Positions 50,101-60,299 of a stretch of 64,000 bases of DNA are shown here, piece by piece. Source of the stretch: Ptychodera flava. Lineage: Eukaryota; Hemichordata; Enteropneusta; Ptychoderidae. Every line of letters starts with the position of its first letter. Position 1 is the stretch's first letter. The translations under genes and the position numbers were made by a program. The notes under the pieces were generated by a model, which had not been told where the DNA came from, did not search any database, and saw only the letters and a list, made by a program, of their open reading frames with translations. Location: positions 34,452,793 to 34,516,792 of the forward strand of contig NC_091933.1 of NCBI RefSeq assembly GCF_041260155.1. Reading direction: 5' to 3'.

Positions 50101-53100
50101 TTTTTACATTTTTTATCAGATATCTGCATGGGAACAAAATAATCTTTTGTGTGAAAGATGTTTAATTTTCTTTCCTAGAGCTAAGACCTATTGACTGCAA
50201 CATGGCAACTGGAATATCCACCGAGACACATCATTGTCTGTTGAAATTCTCTTCAAGTTTTTGTTTTTGTGAATATTTTAGCCAGTCATATGAAGCCACG
50301 TGCCACTGCCTTTAGATATCACAGAAGTACTTGTAGGATTTATCAAAGATATCACAGAATGCAGTCACTGATAGAAGAACCTACTGCAATTTAAAATAGC
50401 TTCAACAATTGTTCAGCGGAAGAGGAGCATTTGGTTAATTTAGGAATTACTGACACATTTCAATTACAGTACTATTCCTTTGAATGTTTTAATTCAGAAT
50501 GGCAAACAATTTTCAATACGGGTAACATAAAAATGCAGTGAATTTGTAGTCAAACACATTCTACACATAACATATGTTCTACTGTTATCCTGGATTGTAA
50601 TATTCATTTGATGAAATATGTTTGCCAATAGATACTGGTACAATCACCTATAAATACACTGTCCAGACAAAGAATTAAACACAAATTTGAAGGTTGTACA
50701 AAAAACTGGGAACTTTTTGCTTTAAAGACAAGAGCTGTGATAAACTTACATGGAAAGCATTTGACGGCATGATATTACTGAATGATAACTCCCTTGCTGC
50801 TTTGGCGCCATAGCAACAGTTTTCGGACACATGCTGCAGCAAGGCGTCCCTGGCTTGGTCCTCAGTGATAGTTGGCATACTGTTTGGAATAAAACACCAA
50901 AACAGACATTAGTTTTACAGTGTCTCAAGACATAGTAATTCAATGAACTGTTTTATTTGGTGAATGTTACAGATTCGCTGCCGCAATGGTTTTCCTCCAC
51001 CAATGAACATGTAGTGAACTTGTATGCATGGAAATTTGTTCACATTGTAATTAAGGGCCATTTCACATATGAATTTTGCACAAATTTGTGCAGCTATAAA
51101 AATTTTAACTGTGAAGGAGGGTAAGGAATCCACTTTATTCTCCTCCAATTAATGGGGTATTGATTGATGGGATCCTACATAAATGATGTAAAACTTGACA
51201 GCAGCACTATGTTTTCAGTGTATGCAAAGTTTAAGGTATGCAAAGATGGTATCAAAGGAAAACAGGAAAGAAGAACAAAAATGACTGCTTTGTTAAACAT
51301 TAATAGCACACAGCACTAGAAATTACCAACAAATCTCTCTGATTTGCCAAAAATGTCGATAACTGACACTGTTTAACCCTTTGAGTGCTGAAGTTGATTT
51401 TTGAGATTTTTGTAAGTTGTACAATAGTGCTACAAAATTGCTCTCTCCTTTCTCAATTATGCATGATTTTCTGTATCATTTTAAAAGGGAAGTGAGAGAA
51501 ACACTGTACCGGTACTTCAAAAGTGTGTCTTCAGAATTCACTGACTAGTCTTGGGAGTTTTCCTACCCATGGGAGACACGCCCACCTTGAATCTGGGAGA
51601 CACGCCCACCTTGTACCCGGAATCTCAGACAGTACAAGTATTAATGAGATATCTCCAGTATTATACGGTAGTGCTTGGCCCAGACACAGGTTCCTATTGT
51701 GCCAAAGAACTACAAAGGAATGTCATGGTGTCTCATGGCGACTTGTAAGATATTTGAATCAGTAAGGTGCCCGAGATACAATACCAGATTGACAGGAATT
51801 GGGTCACCAGTGTCCATGCTGGCCAATCAGTGACCTCACTTGGGTTTCAATACAAAAAGAAATGTGCCATCAATTCTGACTAATGACATTCTATATGTAA
51901 TGGAGGACGGAATGCCATATACCATGTATGAACATATGAGACCATGCAGCTTTAAAGGGCCAGTGGCTGTAACTTCAGATTTCTTTGTCTATTTTGTTTT
52001 CGATGTCAACCACAGTTTGTTGTTGTAATCCTCCTAGCATATTGAGAGATACACTGTTGAACTTGCCAACTCAGCCTGTACAGGTGTAGACATCATTGTT
52101 ATTGTTGACAAATGAATTCTGGTTCGGACTAGAATTAATTCACATGTAAACAATTAACAGTGCATTTTACAAGTATAGAACAGAAGCTGTATTGACAAGC
52201 TAAATACATGCAAATGTTGTTGTTAAAATTACGTACTCTGGGGCGTAGAACAAGAAACTTTAGTTAACTTTAACAAAAGGCTGAAATCATCAAAGGTTAC
52301 AGCTACTCGCCCTTAAAATGCTTATTGTCCAACTGTGAGTTAATTTTATATATGTCATAAATATGAAAGGACTCACTTTGGTGTCACCTCTGACTGTTCA
52401 GGATAGCTAGACTGCATCATAGCTTCATTGTAGCTTGGAGGAGGCAACGGAGCTCCTTGCATGTTATCATACCCTGATACCTGGTCCATTTTTTCCGCCG
52501 GAGGCGCCGTTGGCTGTGGAGCCTGTGAATGATGGAGAAATCATGGTACACAAAATTCAAAACTACAAATTTCTGGATATGATTCAAACAGGAACAAATT
52601 CAGGTAGCTGATATGATCAGATTGAAATGGATCCATTAGTTTTATTTGACATCTTTATGACGTTCACTTTCTATTCCTCTTGATGCGAAATTAAAAATCA
52701 CTGGTAAGGATATTGGATAGACTTAAAGGCACTGTTCGCGATCCCTGGGATCGCCTTTATTCTAGTCTGTAAGAAGATTATGAAGGGTGTGATAGCCTTT
52801 TGTTTTCCATTGAAATTGTAATCTGGTGAGTAATTTTGTGATGAGACGATCTGGTGCCGTCACAGGCCTTTAAAAATACATCTTCAAACAAAGGTGACGT
52901 GGATTACTCTTTCACAAACGATTGACTGGACTACTCACAGTGTCTGTATTCCCAAGTCAGAAGATGCGTCATTCAGACACATTGATGGCTTACCTGTACA
53001 TTGGGATTATCTTCCACATCATCGTCTGGAACTTCTCCTTCCCATGTAGGATTGTCAACTGCTTGAACATTGCCTCCATCTGTTGGAGGGTACCCTTGCC

Positions 53101-55189
53101 CGGCTGCCCCACCCTGTGGAGGGTAGCCCAGGGGTGCACCTCCCTGTGGAGGATAGCCCTGGGGCACACCTCCCTGTGGAGGGTAGCCCTGGGGTGCACC
53201 TCCCTGTGGGGGATAACCAGGATATTGTGGTTGTCCTTGTGGATGTGGATAGTTGGGCTGACCTGTTGCATACGTAGGATATGGTGGAGCCTGTCCATAT
53301 CCACTGTGCAAGATAAAATAAATATGTGAATGAAAAAGTTCAAACAGCATCAGTAACCTTCTTAAACCTTTTCCAAATGAACACATACTAGAGGTATAGA
53401 GTTTGCTCCTATCAGAGATTGAAATAAAAGAATCCATCAATCTCTTGACAGTATAGATATGTTACAGTAATTATTTGGTTTTACTCACGATTTTACTGTA
53501 ACCATATTTCTCAGTGAAATATTCATGCTCATGATTGGCTTAAACCCCACCATAGGCAGGTTTTACATGAGATTTGGGTACTGTTAAATGCTTATTGCAC
53601 ATGGAATGAACCACTCCGAGAGTGCTGTATCTCATGGAATGAAAATTGTACTCAAAAAGAGTGTACATATGTATGTGCTGGGGATATTTATGTTACGCTA
53701 CATATTATATAGTTGTATCTGGCATTTATGGGTGGTTTTCTCTCAAGTTTTAATATCTAAAGAGGAGAAAAACAAACAAGGGGGGATTCATAGCACAGTG
53801 TGATGCATGCTCTACCATTGGCGGTGGGGGTGAGACAGACGACAAAAAATGATCATGCTGGCATGGAAAAGTGCAAACAAAATGTTCTAATGTGGCAATT
53901 CTGAAAGCAAAGTTTACACTGCTCTTGTATCAATCATTTAATTGCCACTATCGCTGATTTTTCCTGTTATCTAACACTAATCGTCCAATCAGAATGGCAT
54001 ACTTGACACACTGATTTTAGAATATTAAGTATCATGGTCTATTTTGGTAGGATTGAAAAGATGCTAATCTCTGACACACTGCTAAGTTTACAGATTGAAA
54101 TGAGACAGGCCATCCTGCCAAGAAACACTTGCCCTTTTGTCTGCATGCATTGCTACTATTCAAGTATATCCAAGCAAAACTAGCTGAAGCTTTCAAATAT
54201 TCAAAGTCAAACCATGACGGATGTACAAATTTTTTTTTGTACGTGTACATGGTCAAACCCAATCGATTAAAATCAGATGCAGAGTATGGCGACGTATATA
54301 CACTTACACGGTAGGCGACAGCAAGAGAATACCGCGCAAGTATATACGCCGTACTCTACATCTGATTTTAATCAGATTTAAGGTCAAATCAAGTAAACCA
54401 AGTGAACGCTTGAATGGAGATGCTACCTCCATAAAGTCACGTGTTAGTTTCGATTGCATAATATACTGAAAATGAAAGTAAAAGGCAAAGACTTCCCTCC
54501 ATGAGCGTGGGGAACCACGGTCCTTCCTCCTTTGTGGGAGGACCGTGGCAAAACCAAGCAAATGCGAATATCGATAAGCTTGCGGCCCTTCAAGTTCAAG
54601 TTTAAAACTCTTTTGTCCTTCACGGTCAGTGACTCTTTCTCCAGACGAATGAAATTATGCATTGGACTCTGACCCTAGTCGACGTTTAACTACTGTCCCG
54701 ATAAAATACGCCAGTTTTGATTGTATTATGCCTTTATCCTGAGTGAAAATAACACTAAGTGACAGCTTCCTCCTACTACCTCCATGGCTTTACATTTGCG
54801 GAGAGTTAAAATGGCGACAAAGCGAGATCGTGACGACAGTCGGTTGATTTCGACCCCTCAGAACTACACGTACATGTACTACATCTACGAATTGTACATC
54901 GACGATTCAGTCGAATGTCGATCACGAACTTGCAGATTAACTCTACGTTTGGCTAGCTAGACGTGAACTTACGTAGAACTAGGTGGAGTATCCGTCAATT
55001 TTGCATAGGGTACCGCCATGGTACTGTGTTGTACTGCAACACTGCACTGAGAACTACAGCATCAGTGGAGAAAACAGGCGGTTGACCGTTCAACATCAAA
55101 ATTTTATGCATACCGAATGCTGTCACTTGATATGATATACGTAAACAAGGTTCTTACCCGCCTTGCATGAGAGGTTGTTTTTCGGACAT
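41126..55189 (-). CDS. SSUH2: SSUH2-like protein, right copy (472 residues, Pro-rich N terminus)
   Basis: Twelve coding exons, in transcript order: 55189-55158, 53303-52994, 52522-52377, 50879-50750, 49840-49780, 48804-48680, 48252-48190, 48048-47945, 47758-47666, 46724-46622, 42351-42247, 41272-41126. Exon 1 and exons 3-12 equal the left copy in length. The start is MSEKQPLMQG. Exon 2 (residues about 12-114) is a Pro/Gly/Tyr/Gln-rich low-complexity segment with four or more GYPPQGGAPQ repeats. PPSY is at 142-145. The Cys-rich module (about 270-345) keeps all CxxC pairs (CHDCLGLG, CYHCYGRG, CTHCHGRG, CHFCHGWG, CFLCHGHG, CRTCNGR), but its loops are His/Arg-rich where the left copy is acidic. 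It ends CCCGCSIL. Flexible Pro-rich head plus PPxY plus lipid-type tail suggest a membrane-tethered adaptor; that is inference. An alternative first exon lies at 54973-55019. Confidence 0.9.
41625..42120. repeat. Degenerate minisatellite in the last intron, right arm
   Basis: Repeats of AATCTGTGTACAGGACCAAA, the reverse-strand form of the array at 34790-35540. Its presence in both arms dates it before the duplication. Confidence 0.78.
42845..43215 (+). repeat. Direct repeat (first copy) ending in CATA repeats and a hairpin
   Basis: It matches 45845-46230: GACCTGTATA, AAGCTGTCTGACCA, TTTTTTACCAAAAACGCCTT, CACAACAAATATCAAATCAG, GACGCCTCACAAACGGACAT, then CATA units, then CCCATCCCAATAGCTTCTAT and a TATAGACTATA-type palindrome. 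Confidence 0.8.
44060..45335 (+). repeat. Tandem array of ~115-160-bp units, intron 10 of the right SSUH2 gene
   Basis: About eight units, each with CCCTAATTAGGAAAGTTCAT, AAATATGCAAATTAGGAATT, a GACTTTCAATAATGTTGTAT block and TAGCAAGTTT. Units near the right end are the most alike. Most carry ATGCAAAT. Confidence 0.85.
45470..45690 (+). repeat. Element tail with CA tract and terminal hairpin
   Basis: GAAATTCGTTCAGCCGTTTT and GAGATAATGGGGATACAGAC are followed by a CACA/GACA tract and the palindrome GCTCACGTG...CACGTGAGC. Tails of this kind recur in many invertebrate genomes. A 3' hairpin would suit a Helitron or SINE-like element, but the class is unsure. Confidence 0.5.
45845..46230 (+). repeat. 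Direct repeat (second copy)
   Basis: Partner of 42845-43215 in the same orientation, with a longer CATA tract (about 46116-46160). Confidence 0.8.
48839..49040. mobile_element. 202-bp piggyBac-type MITE in intron 5 of the right SSUH2 gene
   Basis: Inverted ends CCCTTTGAGCCC / CCCTTTGAGTGCC with TTAA on both sides (48835-48838, 49041-49044). The left-arm intron shows the empty site near 31830 (TTATTGAATGAATATT). Confidence 0.82.
52994..53303 (-). other. Pro/Gly/Tyr-rich repeat exon (exon 2) of the right SSUH2 gene
   Basis: A 310-nt exon, phase 2 in and phase 0 out. It encodes GYGQAPPYPTYATGQPNYP, then decapeptide-like repeats GYPPQGG(A/V)PQ, then VDNPTWEGEVPDDDVEDNPN. Its last 88 bases correspond to the whole exon 2 of the left copy. 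The 30-base DNA repeats make it prone to length change. Confidence 0.9.
54265..54373. mobile_element. 109-bp foldback in intron 1 of the right SSUH2 gene
   Basis: The arms of about 35 bases begin GATTAAAATCAGATG and pair with a few mismatches round a 39-base centre. Confidence 0.78.
54515..54548. repeat. Short hairpin
   Basis: CCACGGTCCTTCC and its near-exact reverse complement round a CTCCTTTG centre. Confidence 0.65.
54973..55019 (-). promoter_or_regulatory. Candidate alternative first exon of the right SSUH2 gene
   Basis: On the minus strand an ATG at 55019 opens MAVPYAKLTDTPPSS and meets a consensus donor GTAAGT after 47 nt. This leaves phase 2, the same as the MSEKQPLMQG exon, so it would splice in frame to the Pro-rich exon and give 477 residues. 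The DNA around it (about 54830-55090) is missing from the left arm. Not proved; short frames with donors arise by chance. Confidence 0.45.
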
Positions 55190-55594
55190 GTTCACAAGAG
55201 TACTACCGCTACACAACTTCCAACAAGTTTCGTCGTTTGAAAAAAGTGCACTGCTAAAGCCGTGGCTTGACTAAATTCTCATTGTCAAATTTAAGAGATT
55301 GTAGATTTTGCTGACGAGACAAACTGAAAAAACGTGGGCTGAGTACGAGTATGGTGGTAAGGTCACTGAGTCACCAATATCTTTAATACGTGGAAACACT
55401 AAATACACGGAACTCCCCTTTCTGTCGCTGTCACATGATCTCTTGTCATCGTGTCTCCCACTGTCCCAGGATGCCATGGGGAGAAACCACTTTATTTTTA
55501 GATGGTGTAAGTTGCAAACTTTAATGTCAAGGTTACATATGGCAAATCTGGACTCTACATTGGCACGATTGTTGGGGGTGGGGGGTGTCATGGG

Positions 55595-55710
55595 CTACGG
55601 TCAGCAGACGACGTGTCTGTCAGACAGATGCATTGACACCGCGGCCTGCTTTGACAAAGATCGGTGTACATGTATGGCGGGTGCCTCATATATGGGGCAG
55701 GATGCGCTTA
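55595..55710 (+). mobile_element. Retroelement 3' tail, left part, split by the 2.2-kb element
   Basis: TGTATGGCGGGTGCCTCATA, then GGGGCAGGATGCGCTTA as at 24373-24408. It continues after the inserted element at 57906 (CCCTTTCGAAACACCTGACA). Fossil, no coding left. Confidence 0.75.
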
Positions 55711-57902
55711 GGGATGGACCATTAGACCTTGGGAGGGGGTGGTCACAATGAAATTGTGAAAATTTTTTTTTCACTATTGTAAATTTTTAAATTTTTTTTT
55801 TCCAATTGAGATTAGCTGTGCAAATTTTTTTTTTCAGAGTAAATTTTCAGATTTATAATTTTTTTTTAGTTCGTTGCTGTCTGAAGATAGAGGGGCAAAG
55901 ATGTGGTGCGAAGCACCACAAGCGGCCGCGCAAGTGGTCACTCCTACTGCTGTTGGAGTTTTTGAAAAATAGAGATTAAAATGGTGTTATTTGGTGGCAC
56001 TTGGGGAGTATTTTTGCGGGGGGGGGGGAAGGTCAGGAGGGGCCCGGGGATGTCCCCCAGTTGGCGCTTTTGAAAAATAGAGATTAAAATGGTGTTATTT
56101 GATGGCACTTGGGGAGTATTTTTGCGGGGGGAGGTCAGGAGGGGGTGTCCCCCAGTTGGAGCTTTTGAAAAATAGAGATTAAAATGGTGTTATTTGATGG
56201 CACTTGGGGAGTATTTTTGCGGGGGGGGAAGGTCAGGAGGGGCCCGGGGGTGTCCCCCAGTTGGCGCTTTTGAAAAATAGAGATTAAAATGGTGTTATTT
56301 GAAGGCACTTGGGGAGTATTTTTGCGGGGGAGGTCAGGAGGGGGTGTCCCCCAGTTGGAGCTTTTGAAAAATAGAGATTAAAATGGTGTTATTTGATGGC
56401 ACTTGGGGAGTATTTTTGCGGGGGGGGGGGGAGGTCAGGAGGAGCCCGGGGGTGTCCCCCAGTTGGCGCTTTTGAAAAATAGAGATTAAAATGGTGTTAT
56501 TTGATGGCACTTGGGGAGTATTTTTGCGGGGGGAGGTCAGGAGGGGGTGTCCCCCATTGGAGCTTTTGAAAAATAGAGATTAAAATGGTGTTATTTGGTG
56601 GCACTTGGAGAGCATTTTTTTCAGATTACACATCTTCCTCTGAAACATGGTCTTCTTGCTCCTCAGTAGCTTCCTATAGTTTTGAAAATTGACTATTTTG
56701 TTTTCTGGCTTCCCTTTCTACTGCGTGGTGAAATGCCTACATTCACCCCACCAAACATCATGCATATCTCATGATTTACAATTGATTTTGACAAGGTGAG
56801 AAGCTGTTTGCAAAATATAGTGAAATTTGCATATTTGTGTTTTTAGAGCAATTGTTGCCCTTTTTTGATCAAAACATCTATTTCTCTGTAGCAGCATGTC
56901 CAAATTGATTGGATGTGTATAGATGTGGTGAAATTTCAATATTTGTCTTTTTAGGGCAATTTATGCCATTCATGGTAAAAAAATCTGTATTCTCTGAAAG
57001 GGCTTGTCCAATTTCTTTGAAATTTGCTACATAAGTCCTTTAAGATTTGTTTAAATCATGCTCTTTTTGTGGTGGAAAAATTCTTCAGATAATTGTCATT
57101 CAGCATTTGCTACACACAAACGATTATTCATGCAGATTTATTCAGTATTTGCTATAGAGAAACCTTCAAAGTTTAACCCTTTTGTGTGTTTTTGTGTTGG
57201 GATTTGTTGGATAGATGGCATTCTACGTAGTGTATTGTTGAATGTTAAAAATGTGTTGCTGTTGTTTTTGAGGCTGTTTTTTTTTGAGAAAAAAGAATTG
57301 AAAATGCCTTTTTAAGAGCAAAATAATACATACTTGTTGTTTTATCATTATTGACGTGTTTCTACTTGTTCACCCATTCTTGCATTCATCATTGCAATAA
57401 AATGCTGTGAAAAAAATGAACCTGATGTGGCCTGCATCTGTTTACCTTGATCTTAAAAGGCAAATACAACTTTCTGTCTTGACAACCATACCATAGTTTC
57501 AATGTTTTACCTAGTGTACCTGCTTGGTTTGTACGCAGGAAACAAGTAGAAAACAGGCTCTATAATTTTATAATTTTAAAGTGATCAGAATACAAAAGTC
57601 CTGAAAAGATAAGATAATCACAACTTCCAGTATAAGGGATACAGTCACTCTAAATGTATAAATTAAAATTAAAAATGTGCCTGGAGGATGTACTAAAAAA
57701 TACAGAAAGTTGCTTCCTGTCGGTAAAATCTAAAAAAAATTCAAGATTTTAAAGATTTTTGCAGATTTTTTTTTACGCATTTGTCTTCTTATTTATTTTT
57801 TTTTATTTTGCAAACTAGTTTGAAGATTTTTTTCCCCTAACTTTCTGCTCTGAATTTTTTTTTTTTTTTACCACCCCTTCCCAAGATCTAATGGTCCGTC
57901 CC
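55711..57902. mobile_element. 2192-bp PIF/Harbinger-like element
   Basis: The ends GGGATGGACCATTAGACCTT and GGGACGGACCATTAGATCTT (inverted, about 33 bases) are flanked by TTA (55708-55710, 57903-57905), a TWA-type duplication. Poly-T/A rich zones lie just inside both ends. It contains the tandem array below and a possible small acidic coding exon at 56626-56673 (-). No full transposase frame. It sits inside a retroelement tail, so it is younger than that tail. Confidence 0.85.
55959..56640. repeat. Higher-order tandem array: alternating ~107- and ~94-bp units
   Basis: Seven copies of GAAAAATAGAGATTAAAATG with spacings of about 109, 95, 105, 94, 108 and 93. Long units have GGGGCCCGGGG and lead into GTTGGCGC; short units have GGGGGTGTCCCCC and lead into TTGGAGC. 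The true period is thus a ~200-bp dimer. Confidence 0.9.
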
Positions 57903-57905
57903 TTA

Positions 57906-58130
57906 CCCTTTCGAAACACCTGACACTCACTTCTTTGGTCTTTTACCAGTTCACATATAAGTATCTTTCTTTCACGACTTCGGGTTCGACTGTGTTATGT
58001 GTACCGGTACTCTGTTCATAGTCTCGATGTGTGTTTATCCTAATATACGACTTTTGGCCTATGATTTTTTGATTTATACCGGTATGATTATTAGGAATCC
58101 CATGACCCCGTGTACCTGAGCGCGTCTCCT
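57906..58130 (+). mobile_element. Retroelement 3' tail, right part
   Basis: CCCTTTCGAAACACCTGACA, CTTCTTTGGTCTTTT, AGTATCTTTCTTTCACGA and TACCGGTATGATTATTA follow the order seen at 24410-24603. Confidence 0.7.
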
Positions 58131-58219
58131 CCTTGGAGCGCAGCGCCCTCAAACGATGGATTTTCTTGATGCTACCGCTATCTTTTGTTGCTAGGCTTAT
58201 CTGTAGCTGTCAAAGCTAC

Positions 58220-58770
58220 AGATAACACTGTGGAGATTGTCAGGTTCAGAGCAACGTAGTCGTGTGTAATTCATTGGATAACACACGGTCCCTCTATCAT
58301 AGGGGACAGCGGATAGTATTTCTATGCAATCATGCACCGTCACTGTGATTTAGAAATCCAAATTACTTTAATCCCAGTGGCACGACTCTCCAGGAAATTA
58401 ATGGGCATCTAAAGCCCTGGGCATGTTCCCAAAATCACAGAACAGGGGGAGTTTCTTGTTCATCAACTGGGTGTGTGAAACACGAAAAGTACTTTTCTGC
58501 AAAACTGATCCGTGAAAGGATATGAATACTCATTTGAAATTTGGTAAATAATTTTCACGCATGTTCAGTTTTGTCAGCGCTATATTGAAAATGAGATTTT
58601 TTTTATAAAGGACGTCATCATGTACTCTTTTCCCAAACGTTATCACGACTTGCTCCAGACTGTAATTGAGGTAAGCTGGAAAAGACATCAAAGATAGACT
58701 ACATTACTCATACGCAAAATGGTTGCAACTGTATTTGTAATTCTCTCATCACTTCTGGATTAGGGATTAT
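58220..58770 (-). repeat. Dispersed repeat, copy 3 of 3
   Basis: Reverse strand of the family at 19140-19650; the two align over most of their length. A short hairpin (TTATCTGTAGCT / AGCTACAGATAA, about 58188-58214) precedes it. Confidence 0.7.
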
Positions 58771-60165
58771 TTTCAGGTTCATTTTTATCCAATATTTCCA
58801 ACAATATGGGTCTCTTTTTAGTTGAAAATCCCAATTAAGGGACGTTTTCGAATTTTGCGGAACAAGCTAGTGGCAAGCCATTTCTATGAGTGCCAGCACA
58901 GGACTGGAAATTTGAAACTTTGATTTTCCTTATATCATTGGTCATTTGGGATGGGTAAATTCATTTTTCTTTTATGTGCAATTCTTTTTATCGTAACCCC
59001 TGGAAAAATGAGAGGTCCAGGCTCACGATACGTCCTTGACTGAATAAAAAGATTTAACCAAAGTTGGGCCTTCCTCCCAAAGATATTACCAAAGACATTT
59101 ATTAAAGAGGAACTTTCACTCCCATAGAATAATTTATGTCTGGCATCGTGCTCAAAGAATGCAACCACGGCATATTGCTCAGTCTATTAGGGATACTGGT
59201 AGTAATACACTGTATTTTCCGCTCAATCCGAGTGAGACGGACAAGACCGGAGTTCTTTAATTTTCCTAGACTGGCCTTTTCCAGATCAAATCAGTAGTTT
59301 TATGGTTTTTACAAAGAAATCGAGAGCATGACGCAAGATATAAGTTTTGGGTTACCATAACAAAAGTACAGAGGGGCTCTCGACGATAGAAAACACCGGG
59401 AGAAAACAATGGATATCAATCATTTCAGGGGAAGTAGCGGGCTACATAGACTGAAAGATCAGTCGCCTGAGGGCGCTCTCTACGCACCCCTGGGATCTTT
59501 CAGTCTACAGGCTGGCTACACAGCTGTATGCACAAACATTTTAACATTTTCAATGCTTCTCAAATACACATGTACCTGCGACGTTATAACTAACAGACAA
59601 TGTCAGGCACATGCTGCACATGGGTTGCACGGCTGTCAGATGATTCAACCGTCATTTATACTGGTATATCAAATTGAAAAGACACTTAACTTGCGATGTA
59701 CTCTAGGCAAAAATAGTACAGTTCACACACAGTCCCTCTATAGAGGGACGGTGGTTCACAACAGCATATTGAGGAACAGGATTCTGTCTATCTGGTCAAT
59801 GTACTGATCCAAGTAAAGATTATACTAGTATTTGTCACGAAGGCAAACTCTCTTCCAGAGCTTTGTTTATCGGAAAATGTCACGCCATCCAGGGAAACAT
59901 TGTCATCCTACTGTAAACCAAGCACGCACAGACACAGACACATGCAGACACAGACAGTGCACATTTTCAGAGTACATATATATCCATCCAATCATGGCCT
60001 ACGGTACATACCGTCATGGGACTGATGTGACCTAGGCAAGTTAATCGGTACACTTAAAAAGCCAAATGCTTCTGAGTAGGTTGAACAATAAATGTCACTA
60101 GTACACATTAATTTGTAAACATGATGACACTAATAAAATCTCATGTAGATAAAATAATATTGTCG
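58771..60165. other. Gene-free stretch
   Basis: It holds a hairpin at 59447 and no recognised exon. A 132-codon frame at 59409-59807 runs through that hairpin and shows no motif. Confidence 0.45.
59447..59507. repeat. 61-bp foldback
   Basis: Perfect 14-base arms TAGACTGAAAGATC / GATCTTTCAGTCTA round a 33-base GC-rich centre. Confidence 0.78.
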
Positions 60166-60171
60166 TTTATT
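60166..60171 (-). terminator. Candidate polyadenylation signal of the REXO4-like gene
   Basis: AATAAA on the minus strand, about 130 bases after the stop codon. Confidence 0.65.
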
Positions 60172-60299
60172 GCTGTGGTAAGCAGTTCAAGTACTACAAC
60201 TCCACTGGTACAGAAACATCCAAAAGCAACAATTTTAAAATCATTTGCTTCTCAAAGAATAGCCTAGATTTGTTATGGAGGTTTTTTTGCATCCACTTT

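Larger units (their letters stand above)
40545..55330 (-). repeat. Right arm of the SSUH2 inverted duplication
   Basis: Reverse-strand counterpart of 26975-36800. It is about 5 kb longer, mainly from a 3.9 kb insertion in intron 10, the Pro-rich exon and extra intron-1 DNA. Confidence 0.9.

Noticed and set aside
52922-53329. 135-codon plus-strand frame
   Set aside because: Antisense shadow of the Pro-rich SSUH2 exon.
55308-55751. 147-codon plus-strand frame
   Set aside because: It crosses the retroelement tail and the end of the Harbinger-like element, so it is not one gene.
59409-59807. 132-codon plus-strand frame
   Set aside because: Runs through the foldback at 59447 with no motif or paralogue.
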